DNA of 64,000 bases, taken from assembly GCA_030144725.1 (NCBI GenBank), contig JASKMD010000008.1:13232160-13296159 (forward strand). The letters are read 5' to 3'. This DNA comes from Haematococcus lacustris. Lineage: Eukaryota; Chlorophyta; Chlorophyceae; Chlamydomonadales; Haematococcaceae. The notes beneath the pieces are model-generated. The model saw only the letters and a program-made list of their open reading frames with translations. It searched no databases and was not told the DNA's origin. Made by a program: the position numbers and the translations under genes. Position 1 is the first letter of the stretch. Every line of letters begins with the position of its first letter. Positions 32,881 to 43,967 of this stretch are shown here, piece after piece.

Positions 32881-34149
32881 CTACCGCTACCACTTGCGCC
32901 GCTACTTGTGCAACAGGGCCTTGTCTTGTATTCCCACCCACTTCTGGCCTGTCTTGGCAAGAGTCTTGCCCGGCTTTGGCATGGCTGGGCGGCCATTCCA
33001 GTAGCAGAGCTCAGTGGAGCGTGGCCCTATTGCACAGCAGCGAATGTTTAGCACGGCTGACACGTCCCGGTCATAGAACCTGCAGGGTGTGATGACGGGG
33101 GAGGCATAGCTTGGTCATGTGTCATGTCATGTGAATCATGCTCTTGTCATGCCCATTTCTAGGGTTGGGCCAGTGCTTACCCAATGATGTTGTCGTTGCT
33201 ATTTGAGCACATCAGGCCCTGACTTGGGACCGTTTTGCCTTTCTATACACTGGTCGCAGCCGCCTGCAAGAACACAGAGGTCAATGCTCAATTGTAAGAC
33301 TTTCCATTAGCCTTTATCTTGACCCTACCCAGCCACCTTGACTCCACCACCTCCCAGCACTACTAAGCCCTTCACCTTGACCCTATCCTCAGCCCCCTCA
33401 CCTGAAGGACTCAGGCGGCGCTTCAGTGAGGGTCTTGCTGAAGGTGTTGTGGCTGAGCTGACCCGGCTGGTTTGGAATTCGTCCACCATCACCACTCCCC
33501 CTGCTTGGAACTGCCTCGGCGCCTCCTTCAACATGTGCTTGACAGGGACACCCCTACAGCCGATGTTGCCGCTGCCATTGAAGCCAGCTGCCCCATAGGC
33601 CAGCGCCAGGATGCAGTGCAGCCACCGCTGCTTGGCCTGCTTGATGAGCTGCCCACATGTGTAAGGTCAGGTCTACAGGCAGCAACAACAACAACAACAA
33701 CAGCAGCAGGTGGCTAGGTACAGGTTCCTTCAGCTTAGATTCGGGGTGGCTGTCGCGGAGACTGGGATGTCTGAGTACACGGGCTGGCCGTGCTGGTCGA
33801 GCGGGTCGGCTACATGGAGGGTGACCAGGTCACGCGCGAGGAAGCCCAGCAGCAGGCTGCCGAGCACTGTCGCTTGCAGCACTCGTCCCAGCACAGCCAG
33901 GAGGAAGGCAGTCCACAGCTCTTGCGGGAGGTGGTCGGTGAGGTGGGCTAACTTGCATTTCCGGCCGTGGTGGGTGGTGTCTCTATCGCGGGCAGCGCGG
34001 GCCTCTCCAGGAGGCTTCCTTTTGCCCTGCGCGCCGTTAAGCTCTGGCAGTTGTGCCTCGCCAGGCCTAGCAGACTGGGAAGCACATACGTCACGGTTTA
34101 AGAATTTGAAGTCGGGTCCCTCAGGCACTGGTCTAGGCTTCCTCGCCAT
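32880..34149 (-). pseudogene. Fanzor-2, internally deleted copy
   Basis: The N-terminal block, 34149-33725, begins MARKPRPVPEGPDFKFLNRD and matches Fz-1 through GEARAARDRD...HGRKCKLAHL and HVADPLDQHGQPVYSDIP. It then jumps at a short (GTT)n tract, near 33690, into the end of the intron that precedes LIKQAK. The middle, including RuvC-I and its catalytic Asp, is gone. RuvC-II (VDEFQTSRVSS, near 33450) and the RuvC-III exon (FYDRDVSAVLNI, near 33040-33070) remain, as does the Cys of GLMCSNSND, which is reached only through a one-base frame shift (near 33215). In-frame stops occur near 32890. It cannot encode a nuclease, but it keeps the tail and so could be a derivative mobilised in trans. Confidence 0.85.
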
Positions 34150-34680
34150 TCAACTCATAACAACGCGACGCAGGAATAATATCAAGACGTCGTCCTTAGA
34201 CAACTGACACGGATTGCTGAAACGTGGACTCCCAATGCATTTGTCAGGACAGGTGCTTACAACCAACCCACCAATTGGATGCATCAACACTGCGCTGTGG
34301 CATCCAGTGGGAGGCTGCGCATGACATCAAAAAGCACGTGAAAGCAACATAGTATCCACATCAGCTACATGATTCAGGACCAATGGCATGTTCCAAACCT
34401 TAGTCCTAACTGCTTGCATTGCATGTATGCTTAAGGTGAATGCATGTGCCAGCCAGCGCTCAAGGGCTTGTGACTATGGCATGACAACAGATCGTTTCGC
34501 CAACCAAGCTCGTCTGGCACGCTTCTCCGAGAAGGCCCCAACTGCTTCCACCGCCGTAAGGGAACGCTGTACATTCAGCCCAGCTAAGCCCGGCCCAGCC
34601 TGTCGCCTGCATGATGAACACCCGCTCCCCCCACTACGCTCGCCTACCGCTTGCGGCGCTCCTGGGCGTAAGGACGTCGC
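34150..34680. other. region between Fanzor-2 and the MRS2-like gene
   Basis: Contains the presumed 3'UTR of the minus-strand MRS2-like gene, with a reverse TGTAA (TTACA) at 34257-34261, and the 5' flank of Fanzor-2, whose element boundary I could not place. No gene was recognised. Confidence 0.4.
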
Positions 34681-37600
34681 CTACAGAATGCGCTTCTTCC
34701 GCGTGTAACGCATGATGGCGACGAACACGCTGATGCAGCCCACGACGATGGCGCCGGAGATGCCCCAAAAACTCGCCACGCTCATCTCCAGCATGCTCTT
34801 CATGTTCATGCCGAAGATACCGGCAATCATGGCGCCGATGGCAGCGGCGAAGGATCCGATGGACAGCGTGAGCTCCAGCCGGTTCACTTCGTAACGCCGA
34901 GCTGATAGAGACACGCCAATCGACTCTTCCAGATCGCGAGCCCCTGCGATGTGGCGTAGTCGAATTTTAGAAGCCCCGCGGAGAAGGCCGGTTGAATGAC
35001 TCTGCTGCAAGCCCTCTACAGGAGCCTTCTACAGGAGGTGACAATGCTTGCTGCCGCGCTGCAACTTGCCCAGGCATTCTATCCTGGCCTTGCGGCGCCT
35101 GCTCCGCCTGCCCGCACCTGCCAGGAGGCGCTCCGCCTCGCTCTGCACTGCGCTGGCTCGCTGCAGGTAGTACTCCAGGAGGTCCTCCACCTCCTCCACT
35201 TCCTGCTCCTCCTCCTCAGCCTCCACCATCTCTTCCAACGCTTCCTGGGCTTCTTGGATGTCCTCCTCGCTGCCTTCCAACTGTTGTTCCAGGCGGCTGC
35301 AGGTGGCATGGCCAGGAAGGCTAGGTGGAAATGGAACAAGCGCTGACCGAACATAACCTAGCCTGAACATTGGATACAAGCGGGGCTGGTGATCAATAAG
35401 CCCTCCACAACTGCCTGGTGGCAAGCTGTGAACAGCCATGCAGCCTTTTCAAACTCTACACTAATTTGCAGTACTGATTTCCATGTTTCTTCTTCTTCTT
35501 TACTTCTATCTCCCAGCCACCAGCCATGCCCTCACACTCCTCACCTTATCCAGTCGCCATCATTCCCATCGTTGCTGGCCCGTGCCATCCTCCAGCGTTC
35601 CAGCCGCTCTGCCCTTTCTGCCATCTTGTCCCCTCCTCTGCTTCCCTCCCCTTGGCGCCAGTGTCCCTGCAACCCCCCAGCCTCGCCATTCGCCATGACA
35701 TCCTGCACCTGCTGACTTGCAGCCCCTGGCTGCAGCCCCAGCCCCCGCAGCCCCTGGCCTGGACCTGGCATCAGCCCTGTGCCTGCCTGTCCCATCTCCC
35801 TCCCCCCATCACCCTGCTGCCCACCCGCTGCCGGCCCCGGTGGGCCCCCTGCTGAGCCCCCTGGAGCTCTGCTCCAGCTGAACTTGCTGCGCAGGCCGGC
35901 TAGCCGATCCCGGTCATACTTGGCTCGCAGCTCTGCAATGCGGCCCTGGCCAGTGGGGGGTGACCTGGGCCCCTCCCCCTCAGACCAGCCTCCTGCAGGC
36001 CCCTGCTGCCCTTCAGCGCCGGCCTCCATCCCCCCTGCTTCTCTTGGTGGCAGGAGCAAACCATTGGATGGCAAGGCTGACGCAGGGCTGGGGCTGGAGC
36101 TGGGCGTCTGGGCTAGGTCCAGTGGGGGAAGCAGCTGCAGGCCACCCGTCCAGCTGGCATAGCCCTCACCAGAGGCATCAATGTAATGTGCTGGGGCTAA
36201 GGACGCCAGCGCAGGCTGGCCTGTGACAGCACCATTTCCTTCTCCATTGCTGCCATTGGGACTAGTCCCTCCCCATTGCTGCCAACTTTGCTGAGGTTGG
36301 AGGTAGTTGAGAGGAGGTAGGGGTTCGAACCCTGGGTCTGCTCTTGATCTGGATCTGTGACTGTGGTGATGCTGATGCTTGTGGCCCAGGTGGCTGTGGC
36401 CATGCTGGTTGTGGCTATGCCCATGCTGGTTGTGGCTGTGGTGCCGCTCCCACTGCGTGACATGGCCTGAGCCAGGAGCTGAACCTCTGTGGCCCAGCCT
36501 GCCACCAGCCCCAGGGTTGCCGCCTGGGCCACTGCTGGTGCTGTGGCTGCTGCTGCTGCTGTTGCCAGGCCTCTGCGAGCCGCCCTCCTCATCCTCCTCC
36601 AAACGCTCCTCCAACTCCTCCTTCAGCTCACGTGCCCTGCAGGCCAAGGAAGGCAGAGCCAGGCCAAGGTTGACGGCAAGCCAGGTAGGAAGCCAGATGT
36701 TACAGGGGCAGGGAAAAAGGTAGTGTGGCAGTGGGAGGGGAGTGAAGTGGGCGGCAGGCAGCTCCGGCCAGGGAGGAGGGGCAAGCCAGGTGCAGGACGC
36801 CTTACATACAGCAGCACAGCCGGGCAGCACAGCAGCAGAGCCAAAGCCAGGGCCAATGGCAGGTGGTGCAGAAGTGAGGCATGCAGCACCCTCAGCCCCC
36901 ACCTCTCCAGCTCCCTCTCCAGCCGCTCCCGCTCCCTCTGCCGCTTGCGCTCCTCCCTGCGGGGCCGGCTGCTCAGGTTCAACTCCCGCAGCTCGTCCTC
37001 GTCGTCCATCAGCTCCTCCAGCATGTTCCTGCGCCCAGCACTGCCACCATGATCTTGCGCCCAGCACTGCCACCGTAGCCATGAGCAGCAGCATTGACAC
37101 CATAGCCTTAAGCAGCAGCAGTGATGTTTATGGTAGCATTTGCAGCACACCCACAAGCCATTCCACATCAGCAGCACCAGCAGGACCAACCGAAGCAGCG
37201 CCCCGTTGATCACTTCACACTAGGAGACAGTGGCTAGTGGCCAGGTCAGGCGAGCTGCAAGAGCTGATGCCCGGACACAGGAGTGCAGCTGCGGCCTGCG
37301 TCCCAGCAGCCAGCGTCCCTTGCTTTGCCCTTGGCTCCAGTAGCAAAAACACTTCAGGCTCGTGCCCTCACCTCACCTTACCTCACCTTACCTCTGCCTT
37401 GCTCTACTCACAATCGTGAGGGGTGCTGGAGCACTTCCCTCTTGTCCTAGCAAAGCTGGACCTGCAATCACCTTCTCTGCCCTGTCATCACAGAACCTGC
37501 CTGTAGCCAGCCCCCTGCCTGGCCCTGCTGCCGCACCTCAAGGTGTCGGCCTTGTTCTCCAGCTCCACCAGCGCCCCCTTCACGCGCCGCAGCTCCTCCA

Positions 37601-39546
37601 AGCTCACCGGGTTGATGTCGCCTGGCAGCAGCGACAGCAGCTCGCCCACCCGCCGCGTCACCGCCACCATTTCTGCATCCAACCGACCTAGCCAGGGGCA
37701 GAGGGCAACACACACACACACACACACACATGTGAGGGGTCTGAGAGAGGGGACAGTGAAGGTGGTAGGGCTGGGTCAATAGCTGTGTAGCGTCATGGGG
37801 TGCAGTGAGGCGGGCCGCATTTTTAAGCCCGAGGGGCAATGACTTCATTGCACCACAAGTGCCAGAACCAGCGCACTCCATGGCCCTCCTAAATCTAACC
37901 AGAACCGATGGGAAGCACTTGAACAACACTGTGCCCAACAACATGCTAGTTGCTGGCCCTGGTGCTGGCCCTGCTCCTGGCCTTCCCTGACCCTCCCAGC
38001 CCCAAGGCTGGGCCCGCTGCCCTGCCTGGCCGTGCCCTCCGGCCCTGACCAGCCCCTAGGGCCCACCTGTGGCGACGATGAGCGCGCCCTCCAGCACTTC
38101 CAGCTCAAAGGGTGGCGCACGCAGCCCGGTCCTGCGGTCCTTGGCATAAAAACGAGCCATGTACTCTGTATGGCTGGCGGCAGCAATTGCACGTGTCTGG
38201 CTGTCCAGCCGCCGCATGCCTATGCCACCACCACCACCACCACCATGGGATAGATTGCTCCCAAGCCCGCCACCACCAAGCTTGTTGCTCCTGCTGCTGC
38301 TGCCGTTGCTGCTGCTGCCGCTGACTTGGTGGTTGTTGTGCTGATCAGCCTTCGCCTCCAGGTGAGGCACAATGGTGTCCATGAAGCGTTGGCTGGCAGC
38401 ACTGGCAGGCTCAAACAGCAATGCCTTCTCAGCCGTCACAATGGCCCTGCACAGCAGCAAGCACAGTAGCGAGTGAAGCTAGCGAGACACACAGTTAATA
38501 CTCAGTGCAAGGAGAGACCACTTGGCTATAGCTCATGAGCTGCCACATGGGCTGCCACAACTGGTCCAAACAAGACAAGACAGGTAATCACCTTGAGCAC
38601 ATGCACTACGTCCAATGGCGCAGTACACCAGGATGGTATATGCCAGCAATGTATGCTCTCTGCTCTACCACACCACATTTCAACTATTGCTATCCCATGT
38701 GGGCAAAGACGAGAGGGGTCATGGAGTGACCCTGCTCTTCCTGCTTCCTTTCCTGCCTAGCTTGCCTAGCTTGCTTGACGGCCTACAGACCAGCCTGAAC
38801 ACGCACCTGACTCCACCTAGGCACAGCAGCAGCACGTTCTCCTTGATGGTAATAGAGGGGGATGTCTTAGTGAAATCAATGGTAGGGTCTATGCGCCGCA
38901 GGTCACGGGGCTGCATACGGTACTCCCGCAGCAGGTCACGACGCCTGACAAAGAACTTACGAGTCCTGCCAGCAGCGTCGAGACGCAGCACCTGTCACAG
39001 TTGTAAAAACAGCAGAGTACCACAATCACCTTAAGATCGCGCATGCTGCATGCATGCCATGACACACAAGCTGGTGCAGCTCCTCCTGGTATGGGTTGAT
39101 CCTGCTCTGGTGCTGCACACCTCGTAGTTGGACTTGTTGTAGGCATAGGCTGTGCTGGAACGTTCCTGCGACCCCGTGCTGGAGCCGGAAAATGGAGCTG
39201 GGTCGTCATCTGCCATGTCTGAGTAGAAGCTGTCCATACTGTCTGTAGCGGACATTCCCTCCAGCCGCTCCAATGCTTTTAGTGCCGCGGTGACATTGCT
39301 TGCTGAGCTGTCTGCTGTTGCGGCGGGCTGCGTTGCAGCAAGCTTACTCAACCGAGGCTGTGGGCTGACTGTGTCTAAGCCATAGGTAACGTGTTCGATG
39401 GCCGGCAAAAGATTGGCGCGCGAATGGCCTAAGTGGCCAAATGCTCCAGTCCAAAGCTTGACACACCGCCATCCTGGTGATGTTTTGCGCTGCTGATACG
39501 ACGCACGCCGCGGAAGTCCGCAGATAGGGGGCCTGAGACCCAGCAT
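34681..39546 (-). CDS. CorA/MRS2-type magnesium channel with large His-rich insert, 8 exons, 933 aa
   Basis: MRS2/CorA family Mg2+ channel, normally a pentamer in an organelle inner membrane. Exons (minus): 39546-39121, 38991-38807, 38446-38067, 37687-37537, 37028-36903, 36636-35545, 35296-35118 and 34943-34681; all phases agree. The first 45 residues or so are basic with no acidic residues, like a mitochondrial or plastid targeting peptide. Family features: MQPRDLRRIDPTIDF, GGVRAIVTAEKALLFEP, PFELEVLEGALIVATG, a helix around NMLEELMDDEDELRELNLSS, a Glu-rich coiled coil (EEMVEAEEEEQEVEEVEDLL), then TM1 and the channel motif GMN (residues about 891-893, FGMNMKS), TM2 and a basic tail. Exon 6 adds about 364 residues of low complexity, including a His-rich run at about 488-516, inside the cytosol/matrix helix bundle. 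Typical MRS2 proteins have 400-480 aa. Confidence 0.88.
37708..37731. repeat. (CA)n microsatellite in MRS2-like intron
   Basis: Ten or eleven CA units between exons 3 and 4 of the MRS2-like gene. Confidence 0.95.
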
Positions 39547-39634
39547 TGAAATCCTTCACATTGCCAGGAGCTCAGACGGGTGTTACGCGTCTAGTCCGCA
39601 CACTCTACTTTCCCAGCTCGCTTGTGACGAATTG

Positions 39635-39790
39635 CCTACATTCTTAGACATGCGCCGGGTGCCATGCAGCGCAGCCGTCAGTAGCCTAACAATGGGAAGG
39701 CAGCCTAGTAATGTAGGTTCACTCTAGTTGCCTATGCGTGGGGCTTGCTGCTCTGCAAGTGCTGTTCTGTTCCTGCTGTTCTGCGAGTGT
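39635..39790 (+). repeat. dispersed repeat X, copy 1
   Basis: Starts CCTACATTCTTAGACATG and continues GGTGCCATGCAGCGCAGCC, then a GTGCTGTTCTGTTCC block. The same order of blocks occurs at 51147-51300. Part of it recurs at 46440-46534. No coding potential was seen. Confidence 0.8.
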
Positions 39791-40206
39791 TTCCGCATTC
39801 GCATATTAACAGCCCTCACAGCACCAATGTCCCTTAAATCCCAACGTTTACATGTCTAATGTTTGGCCTGCATGGCTAGCTGCCCCAGAAGGGTGCAGAG
39901 CCTGACATGCAAGTGTGTGAGGCGCAGGGGAGACGGAGTCGCAGGGTCACATGTCGGGCAGGCGAGTGTTGGAGCTGCTGAAGAAGGATGCGGCAACACC
40001 AGCAGGCCAGGCACAGTGACCACAGCCCCCCTCCCCCTGGGGGTCCCCCCCATCCCTGATACCCCCTGAGGCTATGTGTCACCCCTAACCCTCATGAGTA
40101 TTGAGCATGTGATGCATTGAGCAAGGGCTGGCGGCACTGCTGGAGTCACCCTGCCAGGTGAAGGTAGGTAGATAGGTAGCGGTCGCTTGCAAGGCTTCTA
40201 CAGGAG
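39791..40206. other. unassigned sequence before Fanzor-3
   Basis: Contains a C-rich stretch near 40020-40075 and no recognisable exon. The 5' truncation point of Fanzor-3 lies at about 40180-40207. Confidence 0.4.
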
Positions 40207-41236
40207 CAAGCTGACCAGGAGCCAGGTGCAGCATGACAGCGGCTTGATCCAGGCTCGCCACAACACTCAGCGGTGGAACGACAACATCAGCAGCCACCCC
40301 AGCAGGCACCTCCCTGGTGGTTATCCAGCGGCATGTGGCCGTCACCCTGGCCACTTGGGGTGCAGTGTGGGGGGAGTACCTGCATCCCAAGTGGGCTGAG
40401 CAGAAGATGAGGCTGTATGGTGCGCAGGAGAAGATCCTTGAACGCTACTTCAAGAAGGTGGGAGTGCCAAGGGTAGGGGGGGAGGGGCAGGGCTGGAGGC
40501 TGATGACTGCCCCACATGTGACCTGCTAGATGCCATGTCCCCAGTTCTGCCAAGGATGCCATCAGCCAGTCTTTCCCAGGGTGTCATGCGCATTGTGTGC
40601 CTTGTGTGCCAAGCAGTTGGTGGAGGAGGCAGCCAGCGTGTCCCAGCAGGAGTGGGGGACCCGCAAGCAGCTGGTGGTGTTCTTTGGCAACGCAAGCATT
40701 GGCACCCGGGGTGGGTGGGTGGCATTGGCCGTGCTGCAGGCCTGCCGCAAGGTGGTGGAGAGGCCCAACAGCGGCAAGCCGATCGACAGGGTGCCAGGCA
40801 GGGTGGTGACAGTGGATGAGTTCCGCACCAGCAGGGTCAGCTCAATTTTGAGCAGCCCCCAGCCCTGTGAGGAGGAGCTGGACAGCGGCAAGCCCACCAG
40901 GCCTGAGGACTGGAAGCCCAAGCCAGGTCAGGTACAGGACCGCTTGTTGCGGTCAGCCTGGAGCAAGCGGTTTGAGGCGCCAGTGCGGGGGCTCATGTGG
41001 TGCCCTTGGCTGGCCCAGGCCACCCTGGGGACCTTGGCAAACGGGTGGACAGGGACTGCAACGCAGCCCTCAACCTCCAGCGGGCAGGGGAGAGCAAGTG
41101 GCGCCCACTGGAGCTGTGCAGGTGGCCACACCGAGGAAGGCTTCCTGCCCAGGGCAAGGAGTACCCAGCGTTGGGCTTCAAGAAGCTGCGAGAGCGAGCC
41201 CCCAAGGCCACAGCCCAGCAGCCTGTAGCACAGTAG
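40207..41236 (+). pseudogene. Fanzor-3 (subfamily II), 5'-truncated
   Basis: C-terminal half of a second kind of Fanzor. Exon 40207-40457 reads SKLTRSQVQHDSGLIQARHN, shifts frame near 40290-40320, then reads VAVTLATWGAVWGEYLHPKW and MRLYGAQEKILERYFKK. The next block, about 40614-41236, contains QLVVFFGNASIGTRGGW, RuvC-II VDEFRTSRVSS (near 40818-40850), EAPVRGLMWCP, and after another frame shift near 41030 RuvC-III VDRDCNAALNLQRAGESKW. It ends KGEKEYP-like (QGKEYPALGFKKLRERAP) with TAG at 41234-41236. RuvC-I and the N-terminus are missing. The C-terminus differs clearly from Fz-1/Fz-2, so this is a separate lineage. Confidence 0.85.
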
Positions 41237-41354
41237 TATGTGTGCACTAGGCAATGCTGAGCTGTTGCTTACATCAGAGCATGTGTTTCATGCCAACATA
41301 GATTTCCTGGCCTTCGCAAGCGGGTTGGGGTAGTGAATCAGGTATTGGTACCGG
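41237..41354 (+). ncRNA. candidate Fanzor guide-RNA locus / 3' element end, subfamily II
   Basis: The 118 bases after the Fanzor-3 stop are nearly identical to the tail of Fanzor-4 (52390-52273, reverse), and the similarity stops in both at GGTATTGGTACCGG. Beyond CCGG the flanks are unrelated. Non-coding sequence kept this well, up to a shared sharp end, is what an element end carrying a guide RNA would show. It contains GCAATGCTGAGCTGTTGC, which can form a short stem. Confidence 0.45.
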
Positions 41355-41984
41355 ATGCTTGCTGCATGCAAACAGTTCGGATTACAGATAATCAGACCCT
41401 CCCAACTCTGAGAAAGCCATGTACACAACCTTGTCATGCATGTCCCGGTGCCGAGACGTGTGCGATTGGCGTAGTACTGTGCGGCATGCGATGACCGCTT
41501 AGTCTGCTTTACGCCCGTAATGCCAGGAACCTCGTAAACGAAAAAAGTGCGCCCACCAATCAGCCGATCGCTCTCACCACATCGCGCAGCGCAAGTCAGC
41601 TATGGGAGTGCTTCGCAATGGCGTGGTGGACTCCTAACGCTTTAAGGGCAAGTACAGCCGGCAATCTTAATTCCTCCCGGCTCAACTAACCCGACACTGT
41701 TTCCTTATTGTAGGCGCGCTCATAGTCTTACATCTGTGAGGGCATGGTCTGAGATAGTACAAAATCAGCATCGCACCTCTCAGTGCGAGGTAAGGACTGA
41801 CATGTACAATTGCACGAAGCTTGCTATGTTGCTTGTGAAGAACACATTGCATAGAGCAGAATGACCCGCCCTTGGTGCCGCTGTCAATGTAGGGAAAGCA
41901 TAAGTTATCAGAACGTAATTGACCTCGTGCGTACTAGTACTCAACAACACAATGCTTGACAATTGTTGCAGGATCTGGCCGCCA
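41355..41984. other. unassigned intergenic sequence
   Basis: AT-richer sequence than its surroundings, with no recognisable gene, repeat or transposon end. Confidence 0.35.
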
Positions 41985-42012
41985 CCACCACCACCACCAT
42001 CACCACCACCTC

Positions 42013-42564
42013 CTAGCCTACCCCCAGCCCTGCCCCCAGCCCTGCCCCCAGCCCTGCCCCCAGCCCTGCCCCCAGCCCTGCCCCCAGCCCTGCCCCCAGC
42101 CCTGCCCCCCGCCCAGCCCAGCCCCCCGCCCAGCCCAGCCCAGCCCAGCCCAGCCCAGCCCAGCCCAGCCCAGCCCAGCCCAGCCCAGCCCAGCCCAGCC
42201 CAGCCCAGCCCAGCCCAGCCCAGCCCAGCCCAGCCCAGCCCAGCCCAGCCCAGCCCAGCCCAGCCCAGCCCAGCCCAGCCCAGCCCAGCCCAGCCCAGCC
42301 CAGCCCAGCCCAGCCCAGCCCAGCCCAGCCCAGCCCAGCCCAGCCCAGCCCAGCCCAGCCCAGCCCAGCCCAGCCCAGCCCAGCCCAGCCCAGCCCAGCC
42401 CAGCCCAGCCCAGCCCAGCCCATCTTGTGTCAGCCCAGCCCTGCCCCCAGCCCTACCCCCAGCCCAGCCCAGCCCAGCCCAGCCCAGCCCAGCCCATCTT
42501 GTGTCAGCCCAGCCCTGCCCCCAGCCCTACCCCCAGCCCAGCCCAGCCCAGCCCAGCCCAGCCC
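42013..42564. repeat. (CAGCC)n pentanucleotide array with higher-order copies
   Basis: It starts with CAGCCCTGCCCC dodecamers (42024-42110), runs as about 58 CAGCC units to 42420, then has two copies of a 70-80 bp unit containing CATCTTGTGTCAGCCCAGCC. The 407-codon ORF over it is translated repeat. Confidence 0.97.
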
Positions 42565-42695
42565 ATCTTGTGTCGCTCTGTGGCTTTGCACCTCAGCAGC
42601 CACCCTACTCAGCAGCCACCCTTTGGGTCGTCTCAGCAAACGCACCAAGGCCAACAGGGCCAATCTTGCTCGTGGGCATGCAGCAGTGGCAGCAA

Positions 42696-42726
<31 letters not shown>

Positions 42727-43250
42727 AGCATCAACAGCAACAGCTGCCACAGAGGCAGAAGGGGCCAGATCTGCCGCTGCCTTGCAAGTGTGCGAAGCAG
42801 AACTTGAAGAGGCCAGATCTCAGCTTCGCTAATGCCAGAGTGTCAACATGCGCACCGCCACAGACCTGCAAGAGTGCCGAGAGCAATTGCACCAGTCCCA
42901 GCAAGCGTTGCAGCAGTCTGAGAGTGAGGTGCTTGCCTTGCAAGTGTCTTTGCATCGCTGCCGAGCAGAACTTTCAGCTGCAAAACAAGAGCTGGCAGCA
43001 TGTAAGAGCTAGGTCAGGAGCATGGGAACCCAGCTGGCGATCACGCAGGCACAGCAAGCAGCAGCTAGGAAGGACATGCCCAAGGACGTGCGAGACAAGA
43101 TGTCTTGGCTGCACCGCACTCGGGTGTCACTTAACACCTTGAAGCGTTGGCATGGCATGCGGGGTGCACCACGTGCACCCAAGCAGCCAACCCAGCAGCA
43201 GCCTTTAAGGCCCCCCCTCCCCCCCGCCACAAGGAGCGTGACACCCTGAC
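42565..43250 (+). pseudogene. coiled-coil protein remnant with two in-frame stops
   Basis: One frame reads through an Ala-rich start and then a heptad-rich coiled coil: [13 protein letters not shown], stop (TAA 42830-42832), [38 protein letters not shown], stop (TAG near 43010), and then [20 protein letters not shown] and [15 protein letters not shown]. The heptad pattern continues across both stops, so they look like later mutations in a once-continuous gene. The family is unknown; it is probably transposon-derived, given its neighbours. Confidence 0.45.
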
Positions 43251-43960
43251 AGGAGCCTACACTGCAGCCTATGCATGCAGCAATGCGGTGTTACGCTTGT
43301 GTTACGATGGGGTGTTGTTATGGGTTGCTACCATGTTACCATGTTACCATGAGGTGGTTACCATGGGGTGTTACCATGGGGTGTTAACATGTGTTACCAT
43401 GTGGTGTTACCATGGTGTGGGGTGGTTCCATGGTGCCATGGTGTGGGGTGGTTACCATGGTGTTCCATTTTATTGTGATTGAGCTGGACTTGAGTTGGGA
43501 TGTGTGTGCGTGTGTGCATGCGCAGGCCAGTTGAGCGAAGCGCCAGCAGTTCATGTCCAGATGGATGGCTGCACCATCAACAATGGCAAGGTTGTGTTGT
43601 TTTGTGCAAGTGCATCCATCCCAGCTTCTGTCCCCTCCCCACTGCCCACTGACTGCTGACCGGCCCCCGCCCGCCCAAGGCCCGGGAAAGTGTCAAGTGC
43701 TTGACATGGGGTGCTGGTTTGACATGTGGTATGCACATTGTGCCAGTGCATTGAAGCATGCTAGCAAGGGGTCGGCTTAATCCTTGGTCAGGATGCTAGC
43801 AACTATAGGTGGATGTGAAAAGGGGTGGTGCCATGGGGGGTTGCTATGGGATGTAGAGATGTCGCAGGGGGTGGTGCAAGGGGGCTTTGCTATGGAGTGT
43901 AGAGGCATTGCCTTGCCATGGGCTGCGAGTCGGGCCAGGTGGGAGGGCACATGGTGCGGA
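43251..43960. other. simple-repeat region and unassigned sequence
   Basis: 43310-43465 consists of repeated GTTACCATG / GGTGTTACCATG / GTGGGGTGGTT motifs. The remainder holds no recognisable gene. Confidence 0.6.
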
Positions 43961-43967
43961 GAGGGAG

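Noticed and set aside
41919..43142. A 407-codon ORF
   Set aside because: Mostly translated CAGCC array; the coiled-coil remnant downstream reads in a different frame.
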